Source: an uncultured Loktanella sp. (GTDB lineage Bacteria; Pseudomonadota; Alphaproteobacteria; Rhodobacterales; Rhodobacteraceae). From it: a DNA stretch of 64,000 nt. The notes below the pieces were generated by a model. That model was not told the origin of the DNA, did no database searches, and saw only the letters and a list, made by a program, of their open reading frames with translations. Position numbers and translations under genes: made by a program. Location: assembly GCA_937132065.1 (NCBI GenBank), contig CAKZNT010000040.1:1-64000 (forward strand). The letters run 5' to 3'. This document shows, one piece after another, positions 25,952 through 35,355 of this stretch. The stretch's first letter is position 1. Each line of letters opens with the position of its first letter.

Positions 25952-28426
25952 TTATGCGCTTTCTTCATACAGAGCGTTCTGCAGATCATGAACGGCCCGC
26001 AAATAATCAGGCTTTTTCCCGAATGCGCGCATGAGTTCAATCGGTGTTCCCATATGGGAGAATGGATTGATTTGCAGGATGTTGGTGTCGTCGAGATCGA
26101 ATACACCGTCGTCGGCATATTTTTCAAGGAGTGCTTCCAGAACTGCTCTGGCCTGAGCGCCATAGCGGTTGAATACGTCCCGCTTTTTGACGTTTTCGGC
26201 GCGTTCTTTCCGTGTCAGCGGCTTGGCATCGAACGCAACGTGGCAGACGAGGTCGAAAGGATCGAGGTCCTGTCCGAGTTCGGCGCCGATCATGTTTAAG
26301 TCCAGGCCTTCTTCGGCAAGTTCATCAAAAATGGCTTGCTTGCGTTCTTCAGCATTCCAGCGTTTCAGAAAGTCATCCAACGATGCGTAGCGTCGTGTGA
26401 GATGCTTGCGAGTGAAGTCTTTGAGGCTTTCAGTAACAAGCTTTCCGTCGGCATCTAGATATTCCACCCGTTCTTTGATGATCGTCGCGCCAATACCATC
26501 GACATAGATTTTACGAATTGGACCGGTGCCGTTTGTCCCGAGCACACACCCCGCATCGTCCTCATCGTTAGGGTTGATTAGGATTTCGATGTCTTCTGGT
26601 TCATTTGAACTGTCAGGTCCTTCTCCACCAGTGGTGGGAGCATCGTCGGCTTCATCCGGCGGAACCATAGGGCCATCACCCTTCGGTTCGTAAATCTGGA
26701 CAGGGTCGCCATCAAAGTCGGGATCAGCGAAATGGCTTGTCGCGCCCCGGAAATCCATGAGTGTGAAATAGTATTTGCCAGTGTCGCCATGCACACGGGT
26801 GCCTCTGCCGACAATTTGTTTGAACTCTGTCATGGACCCGATCTGACGATCAAGAACGATTAGACGGCAAGTCTGAGCATCCACGCCAGTGCTGAGCAAG
26901 CGTGAGGTCGTAACAAGCACAGGATAGGCGGCTTCAGGGTCGATGAAATTCGCGAGTTCATTCACCCCATCTTTGTCGCCGCCTGTGATCCGCATGACAT
27001 ATCGAGTGTCCTTTGCGACCAAATCTTGATTTTCATTGATCAGAGCCTGTCGCATGCGCGCGGCATGTTCTTGATCGACGCAGAAGATTATCGACTTCTG
27101 CATCCGGTCGCCGCTCTCTTTCAGGAATTGGGTCACACGGCGTGCTACAAGCTTGGTGCGGTCATCAATAACGATGACGCGATCGAAATCCTTGGTGTTG
27201 TAGATGCGGTCGTCAACCTCCACTCCATCTCGATCGACCTGACCAGCCTCTGGCCTGTATCCTTCTACATCTCTATCAATATGACACTTTATCACCTTGT
27301 ATGGAGCCAAAAATCCGTCGTCGATCCCTTCCCGTAAGGTGTAGGAGTAGACGGGTTCCCCAAAGTAATCGATGTTGGAGACGTATTCCGTTTCCTTCGG
27401 GGTCGCGGTGAGGCCGATGTGCGTCGCGCTTGAAAAATGATCGAGGATTTCTCGCCACGCGGAGTCCTCAGCTGCGCTACCGCGGTGGCACTCGTCGATG
27501 ATGATCAAGTCAAAGAAGTCAGGCGACAACTCCTTGAATATCTTTTGGGATTCCTGTGGGCCGGTCAGGGCCTGATAAAGGCCCAGATAGATTTGGTATG
27601 CCGTATTGATGCGCCGTTTTTTGTCAACGGCCAAAGTAACTTTTTCCAGGCTGCCATCGGGGCGCTCAATGGTTTTGGCGTGCGACGATAACTTGGCCAT
27701 ATCTCCAATGAAGGGGCGGAAATCGTTGATCATTGTCTGGTCGATCAGGATGTTTCGATCTGCAAGAAAGAGAACGCGCTTCTTCGCGCCGGATTTCCAA
27801 AGGCGCCAGATGATTTGGAATGCGGTCATCGTCTTGCCGGTGCCTGTTGCCATAACAAGAAGCAAACGGTTTTGGCCTTTTGAAATTGCCTCCAAAGAAG
27901 CGTTGATCGCGTTCATCTGGTAATAGCGCGGCGTCTTTCCCTCTTCATAATACGGATAGAGGGCCTTCTCTGCTTGGGTATCTGATAAACCCTTCCATGC
28001 CTTGTATTTAGCAAGAAGGATCTCCGGTGAAGGAAAGTCATCAAGCCCAATCAGCGTTTCCATTTCGGCAGACTGACCTGTTCGGTCATGGAAAACGAAC
28101 CCATCCCCGTTGGATGAAAACGCAAATGGAACACGAAGCATGTTAGCATAGGTCAACGCTTGCTGCATTCCGTCACCGACGCTGAGCTTGTTAACTTTTG
28201 CTTCAATGACGGCAATCGGGACGTTGGGTTTCAAATACAGAACGTAATCGGCACGCTTCTTCGGGCCGCGAGCAACCATTTTACCGCGGACAATAATGCG
28301 ACCATCAGTCAGCGTCGTCTCTTCTGAAATCTGGGTCTTTAGATCCCAGCCTGCCGCGATCAATGCCGGCATAATGTATTTACTGCAAATGTCTCTTTCA
28401 GAGAGGAGGTGTCTTTTCATTCCCAT
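25952..28426 (-). CDS. hsdR: Type I restriction endonuclease/translocase subunit
   Basis: 824 residues, close to the EcoEI-type HsdR length. The N-terminal nuclease domain shows RADYVLYLKPNVPIAVIEAK, the D...ExK of a PD-(D/E)xK site. The SF2 translocase follows with Walker A LLVMATGTGKTMTAF, DEAD-type DECHRG, motif III GLTATP, and motif VI region QIVGRGTRVHGDTGK. The C-terminal helical part (about 650-824) contacts the MTase. It is first in the operon hsdR - papain-like - hsdM - hsdS - GIY-YIG, an unusual gene order with an inserted gene. Confidence 0.94.
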   Translation of the reverse strand: MGMKRHLLSERDICSKYIMPALIAAGWDLKTQISEETTLTDGRIIVRGKMVARGPKKRADYVLYLKPNVPIAVIEAKVNKLSVGDGMQQALTYANMLRVPFAFSSNGDGFVFHDRTGQSAEMETLIGLDDFPSPEILLAKYKAWKGLSDTQAEKALYPYYEEGKTPRYYQMNAINASLEAISKGQNRLLLVMATGTGKTMTAFQIIWRLWKSGAKKRVLFLADRNILIDQTMINDFRPFIGDMAKLSSHAKTIERPDGSLEKVTLAVDKKRRINTAYQIYLGLYQALTGPQESQKIFKELSPDFFDLIIIDECHRGSAAEDSAWREILDHFSSATHIGLTATPKETEYVSNIDYFGEPVYSYTLREGIDDGFLAPYKVIKCHIDRDVEGYRPEAGQVDRDGVEVDDRIYNTKDFDRVIVIDDRTKLVARRVTQFLKESGDRMQKSIIFCVDQEHAARMRQALINENQDLVAKDTRYVMRITGGDKDGVNELANFIDPEAAYPVLVTTSRLLSTGVDAQTCRLIVLDRQIGSMTEFKQIVGRGTRVHGDTGKYYFTLMDFRGATSHFADPDFDGDPVQIYEPKGDGPMVPPDEADDAPTTGGEGPDSSNEPEDIEILINPNDEDDAGCVLGTNGTGPIRKIYVDGIGATIIKERVEYLDADGKLVTESLKDFTRKHLTRRYASLDDFLKRWNAEERKQAIFDELAEEGLDLNMIGAELGQDLDPFDLVCHVAFDAKPLTRKERAENVKKRDVFNRYGAQARAVLEALLEKYADDGVFDLDDTNILQINPFSHMGTPIELMRAFGKKPDYLRAVHDLQNALYEESA

Positions 28427-28999
28427 CTTCCCATAAGTATTTGATCAGACTATCGGATTGGTGTCGGCTTACAAGCTTTGCGATGTTGAATTACATTCGA
28501 AATCGAATTTGGCCAAATAACCCAGTGTTGGCGGACGATAGCGATGCTGCATGATTTGGCACCAAATGAAGTGCATTTTTTGCAGCCTCGACACGAGAAA
28601 TGGCCCATTGTGACAGGTAAAATGGGTTTGAGGCTGCACACTTTCCTTAACATCTATGTATATAAAACAATGCAGTTGCGCTCTCCCATTCGCTGGTTTG
28701 ATATGTATTGCCATTCGCTGCACCACGCACGAATTCACACAATGCGGACAAAGCTGCTATTGATTTTGAAGTGTTCAATGACTGCTTTTGTTTTGCTGCA
28801 TATTTGGCGAACGGCACCGATCGGAAAGTGGACTTAGGACCGATCCGTCGCTCATTCCGTTTTCAAAGCTGCTGGGGTCAGTTTCCTGACAGTCGGTTGA
28901 AGTCTTTCCAAGGCTATGTTCCCCGCCATAAACCCCTTCAAAATTCAAACTTTCTTGATCATTTCTAATTCCCAAGGTTCCAGAGGCCTTAATTTTCAT
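28427..28999. other. Gene-free stretch between hsdR and the ROK regulator
   Basis: About 570 bp with no supported gene on either strand; open frames here are short, lack family similarity and lack good ribosome sites. The hsdR promoter must lie near its left side. The text around 28680-28730 repeats CATTCGCTG twice, and similar phrases recur near 33465 and 33505, which suggests remnants of a decayed gene or repeat on both sides of the sugar-transport cargo. Confidence 0.5.
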
Positions 29000-30199
29000 T
29001 TACAAAACGCCTTGTCCGACATTTGCATTTAGAAAAAACTGCGCACGAATTGGTTCGCAAGCAGCCCCCTGCGCACGGGCGTTGCCGCCGATGCTACCTG
29101 TTTCAATCTTTGGCGGGATCAGGCCGCGGGTGTCTTGTGTCGCGACATAGCGGCGAACGCGGTTCACGAGGTCTTCGCGCAGGCTGGCGGGGAATGAGCC
29201 GTCAATCAGGATCGCCTCAAAATCAATGACCGAGCAGATTGAAAGGCTGGCTTTGGCCAGTTCCTGAGCGGTCTGCAATAACCATGGCTCTACATATCGA
29301 CCTAATTTCGTCCAGCTTTCAGGGTCATCCCAAAGCTGGCGCGTGTCGATATCGACCTCGCGCAGTCGCGCCTCCAGCTGATGGATCGAGGCCATATCGA
29401 CAAGTTGCATACTCTCACCGATGGGGCTGATGCTACGCAGGGAACCGAGTGCACCTGCGTTCCCCTGCCGTCCAATGTAGACGGAATTGTTCAGCACGAT
29501 GCCGCCGCCGATGAAGGCCCCAATGTAGAAGTAGGCGTAGTCCTGAAATTCTTTGCCGCGCCCGTAAGTGTGTTCGGCCTGACAGGCGGCGGTTGCATCG
29601 TTCATTTGCACGACGGGCAGGTCGCTGAATTTGGCGATCTCGGCGGCCATATCCACGTCTCTCCATGACACAAAGGAATGAGGCGGGATATCCTTGGGCT
29701 CTTCCCAATTCCAAAGTTCAAACGGGGCCGCAACTCCGATACCACAAATGCGCGTTTTTTCGTCGCTTGATAGAGTGGCGCTCAGTTCTGCAAGACCGTC
29801 CGCTAGGAAATCGAGCACGGTTTGTGTGACGGGGTAGTCATAAGTGATCTGGAGCTGGCCCTTCGTGCCTCCCCGAAAATCCATCAGCATCAGATCGGCC
29901 GACCTGCGCCCAATCTTGATCCCAAAAGCAAAAGCACCGTTTGCCGCGAGCCGCATAGGAACCGAGGGTTTACCCACCTTGCCGCGCACAGGGTCACCAC
30001 GCTCAATAAGCCCATCAGCTTCAAGCTGGCGCAAGATGCCGGAAACGGTTGGCGGGGAGAGGCCTGCAATCTTGGCAAGGTCACTTCCGGGGAGCGAATC
30101 GTGGCGCTGGATAAGCGAAAGTAGCAGGCGTTCGTTGTGATCCCTCACGCCCCTTTGGCTTAAACCAATGCTCAGTGCTCTAACTAATCCGTCATCCAT
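29000..30199 (-). CDS. frcR: ROK-family transcriptional repressor, probable fructose regulator
   Basis: 399 residues from the ATG at 30199 with AAGG upstream; a GTG 9 bases earlier is also in frame. The N-terminal winged helix contains DLAKIAGLSPPTVSGILRQLEADGLIERG. The ROK sugar-kinase-like part has FGIKIGRRSADLMLMDFRG, GIGVAAPFELW and FIGGGIVLNNSVYIG with NAGALGS. The usual ROK zinc cysteine motif (CxCGxxGC) is not visible in the region after the glycine-rich segment, so kinase activity is not expected. It is divergent from frcBCA, the standard position of the FrcR regulator of the fructose transporter. Gene symbol rests on that context. Confidence 0.85.
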   Translation of the reverse strand: MDDGLVRALSIGLSQRGVRDHNERLLLSLIQRHDSLPGSDLAKIAGLSPPTVSGILRQLEADGLIERGDPVRGKVGKPSVPMRLAANGAFAFGIKIGRRSADLMLMDFRGGTKGQLQITYDYPVTQTVLDFLADGLAELSATLSSDEKTRICGIGVAAPFELWNWEEPKDIPPHSFVSWRDVDMAAEIAKFSDLPVVQMNDATAACQAEHTYGRGKEFQDYAYFYIGAFIGGGIVLNNSVYIGRQGNAGALGSLRSISPIGESMQLVDMASIHQLEARLREVDIDTRQLWDDPESWTKLGRYVEPWLLQTAQELAKASLSICSVIDFEAILIDGSFPASLREDLVNRVRRYVATQDTRGLIPPKIETGSIGGNARAQGAACEPIRAQFFLNANVGQGVL

Positions 30200-30381
30200 T
30201 TTGCACACCTTATCTGTGCTTTCCTTAAGAAAACATACCAGAAGTGAATTAATAAAGAAAGTTAACTAATTAATTGACGCAGGGACAGAATCGCGCAATG
30301 TTACGCCCAGCAACTGCAACATGCAGAACGCTGGGAGATTGGGGCAGGCGCCCCACACAAATTGATTTCTGGGAGGAAACG
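30200..30381. promoter_or_regulatory. Divergent frcR / frcB control region
   Basis: The intergenic region contains an AT-rich stretch near 30245-30290 with TTAACTAATTAATTGAC, a TTAA-flanked symmetrical element that could be the ROK repressor operator and frcB promoter. The frcB ribosome site GGGAGG lies 7 bp before its ATG. Operator assignment is a guess from symmetry and location. Confidence 0.35.
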
Positions 30382-31389
30382 ATGAAGAAATTACTGGCTG
30401 GGTCCGCATTGGCCCTTATCGCATCCGTTGGTATGGCATCTGCCGCTGACCTGACTTGCTTGATCACCAAGAACAACACCAACCCGTTTTTCGTGAAAAT
30501 GAAAGAAGGCGCCGAGGCTGCCGCAACCGCAGCTGGCATGGATTTCCAAGCTTACGCAGGTATCACTGACGGCGACGCTGCCCCACAGATCAACGCGATT
30601 GAAAACTGTGTGGCCTCTGGCGCCAAGGGTATCTTGATCACTCCGTCTAACGATTCTGTTGGTCCAGCTTTGATAGACGCCCGCGCTGCAGGCGTGTTGG
30701 TTATCGCGCTTGATACACCACTTGCCGATCCAGAAGCTCAAGACATGACATTCGCGACTGATAACTTTGAAGCAGGTTTGCTGATCGGTCAGTGGGCTGC
30801 GGCAACACTCGGCGACGAGGCTGCAAACGCGAAAATCGGCATGCTCGACATCAACAAAGACAACATCTCTGTGGACGTGGCACGCGACACGGGTTTCCTT
30901 GTTGGCTTCGGCATCGAAGTGCCTAACTTGGCCGTGATGGGGTCTGAAACTGATCCACGAGTCATCGGTCATGAGACCTCACAGGCATCCGTTGAGGGTG
31001 GCGTCACTGCGATGGAAAACCTGCTCGCAAAAGACCCTGACATCAACGTGGTCTACACAATCAACGAGCCTGCCGCTGAGGGTGCTTACCAAGCACTGCA
31101 AAACGCGGGTAAAGCTGAAGGCGTTCTTGTTGTTTCCGTCGACGGCGGCTGCCCTGGCATTGCAAGCGTCAAAGATGGCGTGATCGGCGCTACATCTCAG
31201 CAGTATCCACTCCTGATGGCGTCCAAAGGCATCGAGGCAATCGCGGCTTACGCGGCCGACGGCACAAAGCCATCGGCGTCTGACGGTCTGACGTTCTTCA
31301 ACACAGGTGTGAACCTTGTGACCGACGCACCAGCAGATGGCGTGCCATCTATTGACAGCGACAAGGGCACTGAGCTCTGCTGGGGCTAA
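30382..31389 (+). CDS. frcB: Fructose-type ABC transporter periplasmic binding protein
   Basis: 335 residues, ATG at 30382 after GGGAGG. Signal peptide MKKLLAGSALALIASVGMASAA. The mature protein closely follows the FrcB pattern: TCLITKNNTNPFFVKMKEGA, GILITPSNDS, VIALDTPLADPEAQD, FATDNFEAGLLIGQWA, TINEPAAEGAYQAL, VSVDGGCPGI, GATSQQYPLL and a C-terminal ELCWG. FrcB binds fructose, and in rhizobia also ribose and mannose. It is a periplasmic type I sugar-binding protein. Carried as transposon cargo with its transporter and regulator. Confidence 0.92.
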   Translation: MKKLLAGSALALIASVGMASAADLTCLITKNNTNPFFVKMKEGAEAAATAAGMDFQAYAGITDGDAAPQINAIENCVASGAKGILITPSNDSVGPALIDARAAGVLVIALDTPLADPEAQDMTFATDNFEAGLLIGQWAAATLGDEAANAKIGMLDINKDNISVDVARDTGFLVGFGIEVPNLAVMGSETDPRVIGHETSQASVEGGVTAMENLLAKDPDINVVYTINEPAAEGAYQALQNAGKAEGVLVVSVDGGCPGIASVKDGVIGATSQQYPLLMASKGIEAIAAYAADGTKPSASDGLTFFNTGVNLVTDAPADGVPSIDSDKGTELCWG

Positions 31390-31412
31390 GCCTTTAGCAC
31401 GCTAGAGTAGTG

Positions 31413-31445
31413 AAAGGGCGGCATTGCGATGTCGCCCTTTTTCTC
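31413..31445 (+). terminator. Hairpin between frcB and frcC
   Basis: AAAGGGCG (31413-31420) pairs perfectly with CGCCCTTT (31433-31440), followed by a T-run. It is a partial terminator in the usual place after a binding-protein gene, so that frcB is expressed more than frcC and frcA from one promoter. Confidence 0.7.
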
Positions 31446-31482
31446 ACAATCGGACCGGACAAGTTTGGGGAAAACACAGATT

Positions 31483-32562
31483 ATGACTGACCAGAAACCA
31501 GAAGCGCCCGCAGGCTCTGATTTTGAGGCAGGGCTTTCCGCCGCCGATAAATCCGTGGCCTCGTTTGCGCGCGATGATAAAACCATCGGCTATATTTTAC
31601 GCGGCATTTTGCGCCGCAATCCAACAATCATTCCTGCGATGGTGCTGCTTGTCAGCGTCATCTGCTTTGGCATTATCGCCCCGAACTTTATGTCGCCGGG
31701 CGTGCTCTCGCTAGTGCTCAAGCAAGTCACAGTGACAGGTGTCGTCGCCATTGCGCAGACCCTGATCATCCTCACTGCAGGCATCGATCTGTCTGTGGGC
31801 GCGATTATGGTGCTATCTTCTATGATTATGGGGCGCTTAGCAGTCGATTTCGGGGTGCCGCCATTCTTTGCTGTGACTGTGTCGATGTTCTTTGGCGCGT
31901 TAATGGGCTGGCTGAACGGTTTCCTCGTGACTTACGTAAAGCTCCCACCGTTCATTGTTACCCTCGGGACCCTATCGGTCTTCACAGCGCTTCTTCTTTG
32001 GTATTCTGGCTCGCAATCAATTCGCGGTGCAGACATTCGCGAACTTGCGCCAAGTATTCTGTTCTTTGGCAATTCCCTGCGGTTCGGTGGCTTCGTGCTG
32101 ACCTATGGAGGGATAGCTTTGATAGTTCTCGCAATCGTTGTTTGGTATCTACTAAATCAAACTGCATGGGGGCGGCATGTGCACGCCATCGGTGATGATC
32201 CGGACGCAGCTATGCTTTCTGGCATCAAAATCAACCGCACTTTGATCTCAGTCTACGCACTCGCGGGCCTCATCTGCGGCTTTGCGGGATGGGTCGCAGC
32301 GGGGCGCGTTGGCTCAATTTCACCAATCGGATTTACCGACATCAACCTCGCCAGCATCACCGCTGTTGTGATCGGCGGCACCTCGCTCTTTGGTGGCCGT
32401 GGGTCAATCCTAGGCTCTGTTTTAGGAGCTATGATCGTCGGTGTATTCAACACAGGTCTCTCGCTCGCAGGCGTTGACGACTACTGGCAAATGTTTGCAG
32501 CGGGCAACCTTGTTCTGATCGCTGTTGCCCTTGACCAATGGCTGCGGAGGGCCACGAAATGA
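31483..32562 (+). CDS. frcC: Fructose-type ABC transporter permease
   Basis: 359 residues from the ATG at 31483 (MTDQKPEAPAG). After a hydrophilic N-terminus of about 60 residues come eight to ten hydrophobic segments. The BPD_transp_2 pattern is visible as LTAGIDLSVGAIMVLSSMI, LPPFIVTLGTLSVF and VVIGGTSLFGGRGSILGSV with the EAA-like loop. It sits in the inner membrane and forms the homodimeric channel with FrcA. It overlaps frcA by 4 bp. Confidence 0.92.
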   Translation: MTDQKPEAPAGSDFEAGLSAADKSVASFARDDKTIGYILRGILRRNPTIIPAMVLLVSVICFGIIAPNFMSPGVLSLVLKQVTVTGVVAIAQTLIILTAGIDLSVGAIMVLSSMIMGRLAVDFGVPPFFAVTVSMFFGALMGWLNGFLVTYVKLPPFIVTLGTLSVFTALLLWYSGSQSIRGADIRELAPSILFFGNSLRFGGFVLTYGGIALIVLAIVVWYLLNQTAWGRHVHAIGDDPDAAMLSGIKINRTLISVYALAGLICGFAGWVAAGRVGSISPIGFTDINLASITAVVIGGTSLFGGRGSILGSVLGAMIVGVFNTGLSLAGVDDYWQMFAAGNLVLIAVALDQWLRRATK

Positions 32563-33329
32563 GTGATATTCAACCAGTCATCCGTGCACGCGGTCTGATG
32601 AAACGCTATGGCACTGTAATCGCCATGGATGGGGCCGATTTTGACCTCTACCCTGGTGAGATTTGTGCAGTTATCGGCGATAACGGCGCGGGCAAGTCAA
32701 CGCTGATCAAGGCGCTGTCTGGCGCGGTCACACCCGACCACGGCGAGGTTCTCGTCGACGGCAAACCTGTTCACTTCAAGTCGCCAGATGACGCGCGCCG
32801 CGAAGGGATCGAGACGGTTTACCAAAACCTCGCTTTGTCGCCAGCGTTGTCCATTGCTGACAACATGTTCTTGGGTCGGGAAATCCGCAAAGAGGGGATC
32901 ATGGGCTCGGTCTTTCGCCAGATGGACCAACGCAAGATGCAAGACTTTGCACGCGATAAGCTGTCGGAACTTGGCCTGATGACGATCCAGAACATCAACC
33001 AAGCAGTTGAGACGCTCTCGGGCGGTCAGCGGCAAGGCGTGGCTGTGGCCCGCGCAGCAGCATTCGGGTCTAAGGTCATCATCCTAGACGAGCCAACCGC
33101 GGCGCTCGGCGTCAAAGAATCCCGCCGCGTGCTGGAGTTGATCCTCGACGTGCGCTCACGCGGTATTCCGATCATCCTGATCAGCCACAACATGCCGCAT
33201 GTGTTCGAGGTCGCGGATCGCATCCATGTGCACCGTTTGGGCAAACGGCTCTGCGTCATCGATCCCAAGGACTATACGATGTCCGACGCGGTGGCCTTTA
33301 TGACAGGGGCAAAAGAAGCGCCCGTTTAG
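32559..33329 (+). CDS. frcA: Fructose-type ABC transporter ATP-binding protein
   Basis: 256 residues, ATG overlapping the frcC stop. Single nucleotide-binding domain: Walker A GDNGAGKSTLI (40-50), signature LSGGQRQGVAVARA, Walker B VIILDEPTAALG, switch His in ILISHNMPH. FrcA-type proteins have one ABC domain, unlike RbsA/XylG which have two. No sugar kinase (frcK) follows, whereas FrcK accompanies the rhizobial operon. Confidence 0.93.
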   Translation: MSDIQPVIRARGLMKRYGTVIAMDGADFDLYPGEICAVIGDNGAGKSTLIKALSGAVTPDHGEVLVDGKPVHFKSPDDARREGIETVYQNLALSPALSIADNMFLGREIRKEGIMGSVFRQMDQRKMQDFARDKLSELGLMTIQNINQAVETLSGGQRQGVAVARAAAFGSKVIILDEPTAALGVKESRRVLELILDVRSRGIPIILISHNMPHVFEVADRIHVHRLGKRLCVIDPKDYTMSDAVAFMTGAKEAPV

Positions 33330-33347
33330 ATCTCGACTTCCCCTTTC

Positions 33348-33393
33348 CACGAGGCAAGCATGAAGCCTATCCATACCTTCAGTTTGCCTCGTG
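33348..33393 (+). terminator. Inverted repeat after frcA
   Basis: CACGAGGCAA (33348-33357) and TTGCCTCGTG (33384-33393) are perfect 10-bp complements, and the inner parts GCATGAAG and CTTCAGT extend the stem. It lies 18 bp past frcA and is probably its transcription end, although a U-run is missing. Confidence 0.5.
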
Positions 33394-33558
33394 TCCAGAC
33401 ATTCCACTGTTTTACTCAAAGAACGCTACCACGTTCATTTTCTATGAAGGCGGGATAGCCGTCATTCGCTGCGAGACAGAAAACTGGCACTTTGGGCTCT
33501 CAACCGCCGTTCGCTGCATCTTGTTCCAATGTCTGGATTGCGGTCATCTAAGCATATT

Positions 33559-35355
33559 TCAAAAATTCAATATTCCCGCGGAGACCTTGTTAAGGTCACG
33601 TTCCAATTGTGACTGAAGCCGATTTATTCTGACAAGAGTATCTTGGCGCGTTTGAAATGCCTTTAAAAAGAGTTTTTGCCGTGCGGCAAATTTCTTGTTG
33701 TGTGCAACATTTTCTTTGGACTTGTTCTTAAAAACGAGAAGCGGCTCGGCAATTTCAAGCCGTTCGATGCTGCCAATGGAAAGGGACGGGCTTCGTATGT
33801 CGGTTGCCGTTTCTCTCCAGTATTTTTGAATTACCGGAGATTGCAGATACATGAACAGCATACGTGGATCGCAGGCTGGTCTTCCAATTTGGTCTGCTGA
33901 TTTGGTGCGAGCCCGCAAAATCATTACGGATTGGCCCGCCCATACTTTTAGATCGCTTCCGTCATCGCCAAGTTTTGGAACGTAGTAGGCGACGCGACCA
34001 ACAGGGCCGCGATGAGCAAGTAGAATATCTCCAGGGCTGAGTTCCTGCTCTTCAAGCTTGTCGGCTTTTGTAGTCATCACCAAAAGCTGTCGAGAGGTCT
34101 CTGCAATCTCTCCCAATTCGGTAATGTCGCCGGCACGCACTTCGGTTATTGGGAAATCCCCGTTGGAATCATGGCGGGTCGTTTTTGGGCGAATAACATC
34201 GAACAGGTCTGCCAACCGTGTTCTGACTGGCCTATGCAGGTTTTCAAATATCTTCTGAAGCTCATTGCCGGCTGTAGGACCGTTTCCGAGGTATTTGGAT
34301 GGTAGTAGGACACCTTGAAGGTTTTCTATTTCGGCAGGACTAATTGTCTGGTTCGCCCCCCGAAGTTCCCTTGCTTCAAATTCAAACTGCTGCGGGAGAC
34401 GGTTCGCACTTTTCATTATAACATTATCATAATGCTGGTCTGCGGCACCAAGCTCGACTGCAAAGCGGGTTATTTTTTTTAGATCATGAATCGCGGCGAC
34501 ACTCCGCATTCTGCCAGATTTCCGAAGAATTTTTCGCGTGTGTGCCCTGGACCGTTTTGGTGTTGTCAGGAAGTCATGAGAAACAAAAGCCAACGATGAC
34601 GATGGCCGCGTTGCAAGGTAGGCCAGCATGACGCTTTCTAGATCAAATTTCTTATTGTCGACCGCGCGTGGAATTTTGGTTTTACGAATGCTGGGTTCGA
34701 TTTCGTCGTCTTTTTTTTGATAACCAGACCAATCGTCAGAGGTAAAGACAGCAGGGGGGCAGGTAACCTCAAGGCCAGGTGCCGTGATAGTAGGTTCGTC
34801 GTCAACATCATCGTCAGTGTCTATGACTTCTGTTTCCCACGGCGTCCCAGTTTCAACGTGAATAGGTAATTCCAGAAAAAGTGCTGTAACCGCTACGAGA
34901 GATAAATCCGCCTCAATCCCCGCGTATACTACAGGAGCTGGCGCTCTGTCGCGCCGAGTAGGGCGGGAGACCGTGTTGGCATAGGTTAAACATGCCACAA
35001 TTGCTGCAGGGAATGAGAAACGGATGACTTTGTATGGGCCGCAATATTTAAGAGTGTCCTCAATCAACTGAGTGTTAATCAATGCATTCTCGATATTCGC
35101 ATTCGAAATTAGGCTGATCACGGCCTTCACGCGATCAGCCTGCTCAAAGCTCTCGATGAGGCTTGCGACATAAGTAAGGTCTAGCTCGCGGGAAATGGTT
35201 GGCGTCTGCGTTTTTATATTGAAGCGTGTTTCAACATCATTGAGCGCCTTTAAGTTTGTCTTCCCTGCGCGTTTTCGGATTGCATGCTGCAATAGTTGAG
35301 TAATGTCCTCAATCGTCGAAAAGTCGAAGGCAACGATTTTTTCGGCAAAACTCAT
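33559..35355 (-). CDS. N6-methylase-like protein lacking catalytic motifs, fused to HsdS-like specificity domain
   Basis: 598 residues from the ATG at 35355 (GGGGAG 7 nt upstream); a longer frame to 35415 lacks a ribosome site. The middle resembles the Rossmann part of N6-adenine methylases: YAGIEADLSLVAVTALFLEL, TCPPAVF where active enzymes have NPPY/F, and SSSLAFVSHDFLTTPKRSR matching the post-motif-IV region. No DPACGTG motif I is present, so it is probably inactive. The C-terminal 200 residues form an HsdS-type target recognition domain: VRAGDITELGEI, LSPGDILLAHRGPVGRVAYYV, VWAGQSVMILRA, SPVIQKYWRETA and SIERLEIAEPLL. Alone between the sugar operon and tnsABC, with no partner subunit beside it, it could be a DNA-binding accessory of the transposon or a defence component. 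Neither is shown. Confidence 0.6.
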   Translation of the reverse strand: MSFAEKIVAFDFSTIEDITQLLQHAIRKRAGKTNLKALNDVETRFNIKTQTPTISRELDLTYVASLIESFEQADRVKAVISLISNANIENALINTQLIEDTLKYCGPYKVIRFSFPAAIVACLTYANTVSRPTRRDRAPAPVVYAGIEADLSLVAVTALFLELPIHVETGTPWETEVIDTDDDVDDEPTITAPGLEVTCPPAVFTSDDWSGYQKKDDEIEPSIRKTKIPRAVDNKKFDLESVMLAYLATRPSSSLAFVSHDFLTTPKRSRAHTRKILRKSGRMRSVAAIHDLKKITRFAVELGAADQHYDNVIMKSANRLPQQFEFEARELRGANQTISPAEIENLQGVLLPSKYLGNGPTAGNELQKIFENLHRPVRTRLADLFDVIRPKTTRHDSNGDFPITEVRAGDITELGEIAETSRQLLVMTTKADKLEEQELSPGDILLAHRGPVGRVAYYVPKLGDDGSDLKVWAGQSVMILRARTKSADQIGRPACDPRMLFMYLQSPVIQKYWRETATDIRSPSLSIGSIERLEIAEPLLVFKNKSKENVAHNKKFAARQKLFLKAFQTRQDTLVRINRLQSQLERDLNKVSAGILNF

